DNA of 64,000 nucleotides from Methylobacterium sp. Leaf104 (lineage in GTDB: Bacteria > Pseudomonadota > Alphaproteobacteria > Rhizobiales > Beijerinckiaceae): NCBI RefSeq assembly GCF_001422885.1, contig NZ_LMMZ01000039.1:71720-135719 (forward strand), read 5' to 3'. The notes beneath the pieces were generated by a model. It ran no database searches, was not told the origin of the DNA, and saw only the letters and a list, made by a program, of their open reading frames with translations. Positions 49,621-57,077 of this stretch are shown one piece after another (position 1 is the stretch's first letter; each line of letters begins with the position of its first letter). The translations under genes and the position numbers were made by a program.

Positions 49621-52587
49621 ATGAGCAGCGGCACACAGAACTCGGGGCTCGGCGGAGCCCACGCCACCACGCCCACCGGCCCGCAGGATGCGGGCGGCAA
49701 GGCGGACGGCGCCAACCCGGGCGCCGGGAGCACCTATTCGGAGGGCGCCCAGTCCGGCGGCCAGGCGGGCCCCGCCCCGAGCGGCACCTTCGGCCTTAAG
49801 GAGATGCCGGCCGGCATCCCCGGCGTCGTCTTCGAGTTCGACGGGCAGCAGGTCGAGGCCGCCCCCGGCGAGACGATCTGGGCCGTCGCCCAGCGCCTCG
49901 GCACGCACATCCCCCATCTCTGCCACAAGCCCGCCCCGGGCTACCGGCCGGACGGCAATTGCCGCGCCTGCATGGTCGAGATCGAGGGCGAGCGCGTGCT
50001 CGCCGCCTCGTGCAAGCGGGTGCCGGGCGTCGGCATGAAGGTGAAGTCGGCCTCGGAGCGCGCGACCAAGGCGCGCGCCATGGTGATGGAGCTCCTGGTG
50101 GCCGACCAGCCGGCCCGCGGGATCTCGCACGATCCGACCTCGCATTTCTGGGCGCAGGCCGACCATGTCGAGGTCACCGAGAGCCGCTTTCCGGCGGCCC
50201 AGCGCTGGGAGGGCGACTGGAGCCACCCGGCCATGCGGGTGAACCTCGATGCCTGCATCCAGTGCAACCTCTGCGTCCGCGCCTGCCGCGAGGTCCAGGT
50301 GAACGACGTCATCGGCATGGCCTACCGCTCGTCCAGCGCCAAGCCCGTGTTTGACTTCGACGACCCGATGGGCCAGTCGACCTGCGTCGCCTGCGGCGAG
50401 TGCGTCCAGGCCTGCCCGACCGGCGCGCTGATGCCGGCGGCCTATCTCGACGACAGCCAGACCCGCACCGTCTATCCCGACCGCGAGGTGGATTCCCTCT
50501 GCCCGTATTGCGGCGTCGGCTGCCAAGTCTCCTACAAGGTCAAGGACGACAAGATCGTCTACGCCGAGGGGCGTGACGGGCCGGCCAACCAGAACCGCCT
50601 CTGCGTGAAGGGCCGCTTCGGCTTCGACTACGTCCACCACCCCCACCGGCTGACCAAGCCCCTGATCCGCCTCGACAACGTGGCCAAGGACGCCAACGAC
50701 CAGGTCGATCCGGCCAATCCCTGGACCCATTTCCGCGAAGCGACCTGGGAGGAGGCGCTGGAGCGCGCCGCCGGCGGCCTCAAGCACATCCGCGACACCG
50801 TCGGCCGCAAGGCCCTGGCGGGCTTCGGCTCGGCCAAGGGCTCGAACGAGGAGGCCTACCTCTTCCAGAAGCTGGTGCGCCTCGGCTTCGGCTCGAACAA
50901 CGTCGACCATTGCACGCGGCTCTGCCACGCCTCCTCCGTGGCGGCCCTGATGGAGGGCCTGAACTCGGGCGCGGTCTCGGCCCCGTTCGCGGCGGCCCTC
51001 GACGCCGAGGTCATCGTCATCATCGGCGCCAACCCGACGGTGAACCACCCCGTGGCCGCGACCTTCATCAAGAACGCGGTCAAGGAGCGCGGCGCCAAGC
51101 TGATCATCATGGATCCGCGCCGGCAGGTCCTGTCGCGGCACGCCTACAAGCACCTCGCCTTCAAGCCCGGCTCCGACGTGTCGATGCTCAACGCGATGCT
51201 CAACGTCATCGTGACGGAGAAGCTCTACGACGAGCAGTACATCGCCGGGTACACCGAGAACTTCGAGGCCTTGAGGGAGCGCATCGTCGAGTTCACGCCG
51301 GAGAAGATGGCCCCGGTCTGCGGCATCGACGCGGAGACCCTGCGCGAGGTCGCCCGGCTCTATGCGCGCTCCCGCGCCTCGATCATCTTCTGGGGCATGG
51401 GCGTCAGCCAGCACGTGCACGGCACCGACAACTCGCGCTGCCTGATCGCACTGGCGCTGACCACCGGCCAGATCGGCCGCCCCGGCACCGGCCTGCACCC
51501 GCTGCGCGGCCAGAACAACGTCCAGGGCGCCTCCGATGCCGGCCTGATCCCGATGGTCTATCCGGACTACCAGTCGGTGGAGAACGAGACCGTCCGCGAC
51601 CTGTTCGAGACGTTCTGGGGCCAGTCCCTCGATCCGAAGAACGGCCTCACGGTGGTCGAGATCATGCGCGCCATCCATGCGGGCGAGATCAAGGGCATGT
51701 TCGTCGAGGGCGAGAACCCGGCGATGTCGGACCCCGACCTCAACCACGCCCGCCATGCCCTGGCGATGCTCGACCACCTCGTGGTGCAGGACCTGTTCCT
51801 GACCGAGACCGCCTTCCACGCGGACGTGGTGCTGCCGGCCTCGGCCTTCGCCGAGAAGGCGGGCAGCTTCACCAACACCGACCGGCGCGTGCAGATCGCC
51901 AAGCCGGTGGTGCCGCCGCCCGGCGACGCGCGCCAGGATTGGTGGATCCTGCAGGAACTCGCCCGTCGCCTGGGGCTCGACTGGACCTATACCGGCCCGG
52001 CCGACATCTTCGCCGAGATGGCGCAGGTGATGCCGTCCCTGAAGAACATCACCTGGGAGCGGCTGGAGCGCGAGGGCGCCGTGACCTACCCGGTCGACGG
52101 TCCCGACCAGCCCGGCAACGAGATCATCTTCTATGCCGGCTTCCCGACGGCGAGCGGGCGGGCCAAGATCGTCCCGGCCAACGTCGTGCCGCCGGACGAG
52201 GTGCCCGACGCCGAGTTTCCGATGGTGCTGTCGACGGGGCGGGTGCTGGAGCACTGGCACACCGGATCGATGACCCGGCGCTCGGGCGTGCTCGACGCCC
52301 TGGAGCCGGAGGCCGTGGCCTTCATGGCGCCGCGGGAGCTCTACCGCCTCGGCCTGGAACCGGGCGACACCATGCGCCTGGAGACCCGCCGCGGCGCGGT
52401 GGAGCTCAAGGTCCGGTCCGACCGCGACGTGCCGGTGGGCATGATCTTCATGCCGTTCTGCTACGCCGAGGCGGCGGCCAACCTCCTGACCAACCCGGCC
52501 CTCGACCCCATGGGCAAGATCCCGGAGTTCAAGTTCTGCGCCGCCCGCGTCGAGGCGGTCCGGCCCAGCCAGATCGCCGCCGAGTAG
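49621..52587 (+). CDS. fdh1A: Tungsten/molybdenum formate dehydrogenase alpha subunit (Fdh1A-type)
   Basis: This 988-aa catalytic subunit oxidises formate to CO2 (reversibly in Methylobacterium Fdh1). Order: variable N-terminus (1-55), 2Fe-2S ferredoxin (HLCHKPAPGY, NCRACMVEIEG), two 4Fe-4S clusters (CIQCNLCVRAC and CVACGECVQACPTG), then the bis-MGD domain starting with CPYCGVGCQVSYK. By alignment with FdhF Sec140-His141, Cys435 followed by His436 in NVDHCTRLCHAS is the metal ligand, a cysteine rather than selenocysteine. It matches the M. extorquens tungsten enzyme in length and motifs. GGAGCGGAAC precedes the ATG. A terminator follows. Confidence 0.96.
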   Translation: MSSGTQNSGLGGAHATTPTGPQDAGGKADGANPGAGSTYSEGAQSGGQAGPAPSGTFGLKEMPAGIPGVVFEFDGQQVEAAPGETIWAVAQRLGTHIPHLCHKPAPGYRPDGNCRACMVEIEGERVLAASCKRVPGVGMKVKSASERATKARAMVMELLVADQPARGISHDPTSHFWAQADHVEVTESRFPAAQRWEGDWSHPAMRVNLDACIQCNLCVRACREVQVNDVIGMAYRSSSAKPVFDFDDPMGQSTCVACGECVQACPTGALMPAAYLDDSQTRTVYPDREVDSLCPYCGVGCQVSYKVKDDKIVYAEGRDGPANQNRLCVKGRFGFDYVHHPHRLTKPLIRLDNVAKDANDQVDPANPWTHFREATWEEALERAAGGLKHIRDTVGRKALAGFGSAKGSNEEAYLFQKLVRLGFGSNNVDHCTRLCHASSVAALMEGLNSGAVSAPFAAALDAEVIVIIGANPTVNHPVAATFIKNAVKERGAKLIIMDPRRQVLSRHAYKHLAFKPGSDVSMLNAMLNVIVTEKLYDEQYIAGYTENFEALRERIVEFTPEKMAPVCGIDAETLREVARLYARSRASIIFWGMGVSQHVHGTDNSRCLIALALTTGQIGRPGTGLHPLRGQNNVQGASDAGLIPMVYPDYQSVENETVRDLFETFWGQSLDPKNGLTVVEIMRAIHAGEIKGMFVEGENPAMSDPDLNHARHALAMLDHLVVQDLFLTETAFHADVVLPASAFAEKAGSFTNTDRRVQIAKPVVPPPGDARQDWWILQELARRLGLDWTYTGPADIFAEMAQVMPSLKNITWERLEREGAVTYPVDGPDQPGNEIIFYAGFPTASGRAKIVPANVVPPDEVPDAEFPMVLSTGRVLEHWHTGSMTRRSGVLDALEPEAVAFMAPRELYRLGLEPGDTMRLETRRGAVELKVRSDRDVPVGMIFMPFCYAEAAANLLTNPALDPMGKIPEFKFCAARVEAVRPSQIAAE

Positions 52588-52615
52588 GGCGATCCGTTCC
52601 CGGTGACACGGCCTG

Positions 52616-52655
52616 GGGGCCGGATGCGGGGCGCACGCGCCTCGTATCCGGCCCC
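52616..52655 (+). terminator. Terminator of the fdh1 operon
   Basis: GGGGCCGGAT (52616-52625) and ATCCGGCCCC (52646-52655) form a perfect 10-bp outer stem with a GC-rich inner stem, followed by TTTCC, 29 bp after the fdh1A stop. Confidence 0.75.
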
Positions 52656-52827
52656 TTTCCATTCGGACCTGTGGTGCGCATCCCAGGAACAGGCAGAGAT
52701 GGAACAGGGCACAAGGGAGCCGCGAAAGGCACAGGTCCCAATACAGTGCTAAGGTCATCTCAACCTTTTGTAGAGAAGCATGCCCCATAAATCGAGGTTA
52801 GGGCGCGCGTCTGATGGTTGAGTTTTG

Positions 52828-53901
52828 ATGTATGTTCTGATCCTCGACGACGACCCGCTGAACAACGTCCTGATGGGCGAAGCCATTCGCGGCCTGCCGG
52901 GCTGCGAGACGGTGGCATTCACCGAGCCTGCTCAGGCCCTGGCCTTCGTCCGCGCGCAGGCCGAGGCGATCGGGGTCGCGATCTCGGATTTCGACATGCC
53001 GGGGATGAACGGCCTCGCCTTCCTGAAGGCCGCCCAGGCGGTGCCGGGCTTCGCGCACGTGCCCTTCGTCATGGTGACGAGCATGAACGCGCGCGAACTG
53101 CGCCGCGAGGCGCTCGAGCGCGGCGTCACCGACTTCATCGGCAAGCCCTTCGAGGCCTCCGAGGTCCGGGCGCGGGTCACCAACCTCCTGGCCCTCAACC
53201 GGGCGCGCCTGGAGCAGCGCGACCGCGCCGCCTGGCTCGACCGCGAGGTCAAGGCCGCCACCGCGGTGATCGAGGCGCGGGAGCGCGAGATCGTCACGAT
53301 GCTGATGAAGGCGGCCGAGCACCGCGACACCGAGACCGGCGACCACGTCGCCCGGGTGGCCGCCTACGTCACCCTGACGGCCCGGGCCCTCGGGCTCCCC
53401 GAGGCGGAGATCCGCGAACTCAGCCTCGCCTCCACCATGCACGATGTCGGCAAGATCAGCGTCCCCGACGCGATCCTGCTCAAGCCCGGCCCGCTCACGC
53501 CGGTGGAGCGCAGCGAGATGGAGCTGCACGCCGAGCGCGGGCGCCGCATCCTCGAGGGCAGCTCGTCCCACCTCGTGCAGGTCGCGGCGGAGATCGCCGC
53601 CACCCACCACGAGCGCTGGGACGGCACCGGCTATCCCTGGGGCCTGCGCGGCGAGGCGATCCCCCTCTGCGGCCGCATCGTCGCCGTCGCCGACGTGTTC
53701 GATGCGCTGACCTCGAACCGTCCCTACAAGCAGGCCTGGTCGCAAGGCGAGGCCTTCGCCTACCTGCGGGAACAGGCGGGCACGCATTTCGACCCGCGCT
53801 GCGTCGACGCCTTCCTCCGGGCGCACGGCCAGCCGTCCCTGCAGGCCGGCGCGGCGGCGGGCGGGAACGGGGCTTCCGGCGCGGTTCGGCGCGCATCCTG
53901 A
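52828..53901 (+). CDS. HD-GYP response regulator (c-di-GMP phosphodiesterase type)
   Basis: This 357-aa protein has an N-terminal receiver domain with phosphoacceptor Asp54 (ISDFDMPGMNG) and a C-terminal HD-GYP domain with His205-Asp206 (TMHDVGKIS) and Gly268-Tyr269-Pro270 (WDGTGYP). HD-GYP enzymes degrade cyclic-di-GMP, and both active motifs are intact. It resembles RpfG. The preceding ribosome site is poor. The TadG-like gene follows in the same direction 89 bp later, and a hybrid histidine kinase lies 3 kb downstream. Confidence 0.9.
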   Translation: MYVLILDDDPLNNVLMGEAIRGLPGCETVAFTEPAQALAFVRAQAEAIGVAISDFDMPGMNGLAFLKAAQAVPGFAHVPFVMVTSMNARELRREALERGVTDFIGKPFEASEVRARVTNLLALNRARLEQRDRAAWLDREVKAATAVIEAREREIVTMLMKAAEHRDTETGDHVARVAAYVTLTARALGLPEAEIRELSLASTMHDVGKISVPDAILLKPGPLTPVERSEMELHAERGRRILEGSSSHLVQVAAEIAATHHERWDGTGYPWGLRGEAIPLCGRIVAVADVFDALTSNRPYKQAWSQGEAFAYLREQAGTHFDPRCVDAFLRAHGQPSLQAGAAAGGNGASGAVRRAS

Positions 53902-53990
53902 CGCGCGGTCCCCCGCTCCGTGCGGGCTGTGCGGGATTTGCGACGAACGGCTTCAGCCCTTGGAAACCCGGCTCAAGACATGACGGCGCC

Positions 53991-55376
53991 ATGACATTCG
54001 GCAACGTTCTTCTCCTTCTCGACCGGCTGAGGCGCGACCGGAGCGGCGGCGTCCTCGTGATCGTCGCGCTGATGTTCCCGATCCTGACCGGCCTGAGCGC
54101 CGTGGCCATCGACTACGCCTCCCTGGTGAAGCGGCGGGCGGAGCTCCAGCGCGCCGCCGACAGCGGCAGCATCGCGGGCGTCAACCAGTTCAAGCTCGCC
54201 AATGCCGACGATGCGGCGGCGATCCGCACGGCCAAGACCATGGCCCTGGCCCAGGCCCGCAGCGGCAGCGCGGCGCCCCCGGCCGTGACGGCCGAAGTCC
54301 TCAACAACCATTCCGGCGTCCGCCTCACGCTCACCGAGCAGGTCGCCCTGTCCTTCGGCAAGCTCCTCAACGTCCCGAGCCTGGAGGTCAGCGTCTCCTC
54401 GACGGCGAAGCTCGCCGGCACCACCCGGCTGTGCCTGCTCGCCCTCGACCGCCAGGCGATGGGCGCCTTCCACCTGGAGAGCGCGGCCCGCATCACCGCC
54501 ACCGACTGCTCGCTCTATTCGAACTCCGCCAACCCCGAGGGCATCCAGGGCGAGAACGCCGCGGTGGCCACCGCCCTCTCCACCTGCTCGGCCGGCGGCT
54601 ATTCCGGCTCGGGCGCGAACTTCACGCCGCCGCCCGCCACCGGCTGCCCCGCCCTGCGCGATCCGCTGATCGACCGGCAAGGTCCTGCGCCGGGCTCGTG
54701 CATCAGCCTCGGCTTCTTCGTCGATCCGAAGAAGTTCATCGACGGCATCGACGACCCGACCTACGGCGTCAACGTCGTCAGCGGGACGGTGACCCTGCAG
54801 CCCGGCACCTATTGCGGCGGCCTTCACGTCACCAAGGGCGCCGTCGTCACGCTGCAGCCCGGGATCTACATCCTCAAGGACGGCCCCCTCGTGGTCGACA
54901 AGGGCGGTAGCCTGAGCGGCGTCAACACCGGTTTCTACTTTACCGGCGTGCGCGGCGGCCTGCTCTTCGACGAGAAGAGCACCGTCAGCCTCACCGCGCC
55001 GAAGGACGGCCTGCTGGCCGGACTGCTGTTCTTCGAGGACCGCAACGCCACGATCCCCGCCATCCTGCCCCTGCCGCTCGGCGGAAAGGGCAAGGCCAAG
55101 CCCGCCCCGGGCGGCTTCGTCGCCCTGCGCGAGTACCGGATCATCAGCGACAACGCCCGCACGCTCCTGGGGACGATCTACCTGCCCCTCGGGCGCCTGA
55201 TCATCGATTCCAAGAAGCCGGTCGCGGATCAGTCGGCCTACACGGTGATCATCGCCCGGACGATCAACCTCTACGACGGCCCCAACCTGATGCTGAACGC
55301 CCGCTACGGCAGCACCGACGTGCCGGTGCCGGCCGGCGTCGGCCCGAGCTCCGCCGACACGCAGCTCACGCAATAG
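53991..55376 (+). CDS. TadG-like pilus-assembly-related surface protein
   Basis: This 461-aa protein has the TadE/TadG-type N-terminus: a short basic leader (LRRDRSGG) and one hydrophobic helix (LVIVALMFPILTGLSAVAIDY). The mature part contains cysteine pairs (TDCSLYSNS, CSAGGYSG, TGCPALRD) and repeating beta-strand units (GTVTLQPGTYCGG, GAVVTLQPGIYILK), suggesting a right-handed beta structure or polymer-forming domain. Typical TadG proteins are anchored to the inner membrane and support Flp pilus assembly. No tad/cpa machinery genes are in the window. Confidence 0.78.
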   Translation: MTFGNVLLLLDRLRRDRSGGVLVIVALMFPILTGLSAVAIDYASLVKRRAELQRAADSGSIAGVNQFKLANADDAAAIRTAKTMALAQARSGSAAPPAVTAEVLNNHSGVRLTLTEQVALSFGKLLNVPSLEVSVSSTAKLAGTTRLCLLALDRQAMGAFHLESAARITATDCSLYSNSANPEGIQGENAAVATALSTCSAGGYSGSGANFTPPPATGCPALRDPLIDRQGPAPGSCISLGFFVDPKKFIDGIDDPTYGVNVVSGTVTLQPGTYCGGLHVTKGAVVTLQPGIYILKDGPLVVDKGGSLSGVNTGFYFTGVRGGLLFDEKSTVSLTAPKDGLLAGLLFFEDRNATIPAILPLPLGGKGKAKPAPGGFVALREYRIISDNARTLLGTIYLPLGRLIIDSKKPVADQSAYTVIIARTINLYDGPNLMLNARYGSTDVPVPAGVGPSSADTQLTQ

Positions 55377-55431
55377 GCCAGGGTCGGCCGACGGGCGGCG
55401 CCGCGCGAGCGGCGAGGCCGTTCCGCTGCCC

Positions 55432-56076
55432 TCAGCGCGGCGGGCAGGAGGCGCCGTTCCCGAGCACGACCTCCGGGCTCATGCTGGCGTAGCGCCGGCC
55501 GTAGCGGACCGGCCACAGGGTCTTGCGGGTGATGGCGAAGCCCGCGCCATCCTTGAAGAAGGCCGTGCCGGCCACCGGCTTGTAGGTGGCGCTGATCTCC
55601 ACGAGGAGCATGCGCGTCCCCTTCGGCTGGATGCTGTCGGCCTCGGCGACGGGCGCCGGCGCCCCGGCGGCCCGGACCGGCGATCCCGCTGCGGCCACGC
55701 TGGAGCAGACCTGGAGCGGGCCGGTCTCGCCGTCGCCGACCACCCCGACCGCGCTCACCGTCATCTGCACCCCGCTGCTCTCGAAGGGAGCGAGCACGAT
55801 GGGCGCCACCTGGAACACGTCGTTGACCTCGGCGGCCGTCGGGATCGTGCGCTGGGACAGTGTATCGCCGATGGTACGGGACAGGATGTCGACCTTGCGC
55901 ACGTTGCGCATCACGCTCGTGAGCTCCACCGTGCCGAAGTAGATCAGCAGCAGCACCGGCACGATCAGGGCGAATTCGAGGATCGCGACGCCGTCCTCGG
56001 CCCGGGCGAAGCGAAGGGCGAGGCCCTCCTTCATCCGCTGGATCGCGATCACGGGGCGGGAAGGCGCGACGGGCAT
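55432..56076 (-). CDS. tadE: TadE-like pseudopilin (first of two)
   Basis: This 214-aa protein has a TadE-type N-terminus: basic leader, a Glu in the helix (GVAILEFALIVPVLLLIYFG, with E at position 5 after the Gly) and one membrane helix. The mature part includes a Cys-bearing region and ends ...VVLGNGASCPPR. It lies 4 bp after the second TadE-like gene and is convergent with the TadG-like gene. The start may be internal (MKEGLALRF). Confidence 0.75.
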   Translation of the reverse strand: MPVAPSRPVIAIQRMKEGLALRFARAEDGVAILEFALIVPVLLLIYFGTVELTSVMRNVRKVDILSRTIGDTLSQRTIPTAAEVNDVFQVAPIVLAPFESSGVQMTVSAVGVVGDGETGPLQVCSSVAAAGSPVRAAGAPAPVAEADSIQPKGTRMLLVEISATYKPVAGTAFFKDGAGFAITRKTLWPVRYGRRYASMSPEVVLGNGASCPPR

Positions 56077-56079
56077 GCC

Positions 56080-56706
56080 TCAACAGCCGCTGCCGCCGGT
56101 GGAGTTGCCTTCGAGCTGCAGCACGGCCGTGGCGTTGATGAGCCAGCTGCCGTCCTGGAACTGGTTCTTCACGACGCCGAACTTCTGGAAGGTGTGCTGG
56201 GCGAAGGCGGCCTGGACCACCACCACGCTTCCCTTGGTGAGGCAGCCGTGCTGGACACCGAAATCCGCCCGCCAGGTTCCGGAGGCCGCGTCGATGGGGC
56301 TGCTCCGGTCGATCCGCGTGAAGCTGTCGTAGACGCCGATATCGACCTTCAGGTTCTCGCAACGCACGAACGGATTGACCTGGCGGCAGACCTCGCCGCG
56401 CACGGAGTCCAGCAGCGACGTCGCCGAGGCGCCGGACTGGACGTAGAACTGCCGCATCGAGGCGTCGAGCCCGTTGTCCAGGGCGGACGTCACCCAGAAG
56501 ACCAGCGCGTTCTCCAGGACGAAGAAGATCAGGATGCAGAGGGGAAACAGGACCATGGCGAACTCGACCGCCATGGCGCCGGACCGATCCTGCCGGAAGC
56601 GCCGCACGGAGGCGCGGGCCACGACCGCGCGCAGCCACCTGCCCCCGCCCCGGACGGGGCGGCCGTGTCTCGCGACGACGCGATCGGGGCTGGCGGGATC
56701 GGACAT
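56080..56706 (-). CDS. tadE: TadE-like pseudopilin (second)
   Basis: This 208-aa protein has a 40-residue basic leader, then AMAVEFAMVLFPLCILIFFVLENA, the conserved Glu-containing TadE helix. The periplasmic part has four cysteines (VCRQVNPFVRC, HGCLTKG and the terminal SGC). It is the upstream gene of a two-gene minus-strand unit, 3 bp before the first TadE-like gene. Prepilin-type processing cannot be confirmed by eye. Confidence 0.75.
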   Translation of the reverse strand: MSDPASPDRVVARHGRPVRGGGRWLRAVVARASVRRFRQDRSGAMAVEFAMVLFPLCILIFFVLENALVFWVTSALDNGLDASMRQFYVQSGASATSLLDSVRGEVCRQVNPFVRCENLKVDIGVYDSFTRIDRSSPIDAASGTWRADFGVQHGCLTKGSVVVVQAAFAQHTFQKFGVVKNQFQDGSWLINATAVLQLEGNSTGGSGC

Positions 56707-57077
56707 GGGACGGGGTGGAATTCGGATCGGGCGACCTGCCGGGGCACGGTTGGGACGGGTCGCGGGAAGCCCGGCTCCGGTCTAGGCGCGAGCGCTTAAG
56801 ATTCCGGCAAATCGGGCAAGACCACCCGGCTTGATGAATGATTCCCTGCGCTCCGGCCGACGCCGCAGGGCTTCCATGACGGCGGCTTGCGTATCCGCAC
56901 AGGTCTCGGGGTCGCGCCCTCGACGCCTGATCGCCGCCTCGTCTTCCGGTATTCGCCCGAAATGGGGGACCGGACGTCGCGGACACCAGCCTGGCGGCCC
57001 GTTCGCCCGGCATCCCGGATCGCAGACCGCGGGCGATTAAGACCCTTCCAACCAACACGGCGTAAACTTGCGCGACC
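56707..57077. other. Divergent intergenic region without a supported gene
   Basis: About 370 bp between the TadE-like gene pair and the hybrid kinase. Short frames here are Arg/Pro/Ser-rich and lack ribosome sites, so I do not call a gene. The region must hold two divergent promoters. A GATTAAGACCC...GTAAAC patch near 57036-57066 precedes the kinase. Confidence 0.5.

Noticed and set aside
49117..52788. Long minus-strand open frame of about 1220 codons opposite fdh1A
   Set aside because: It is the antisense shadow of a high-GC gene: composition is His/Val/Gly/Ala/Arg rich with no domains, and fdh1A on the plus strand is certain.
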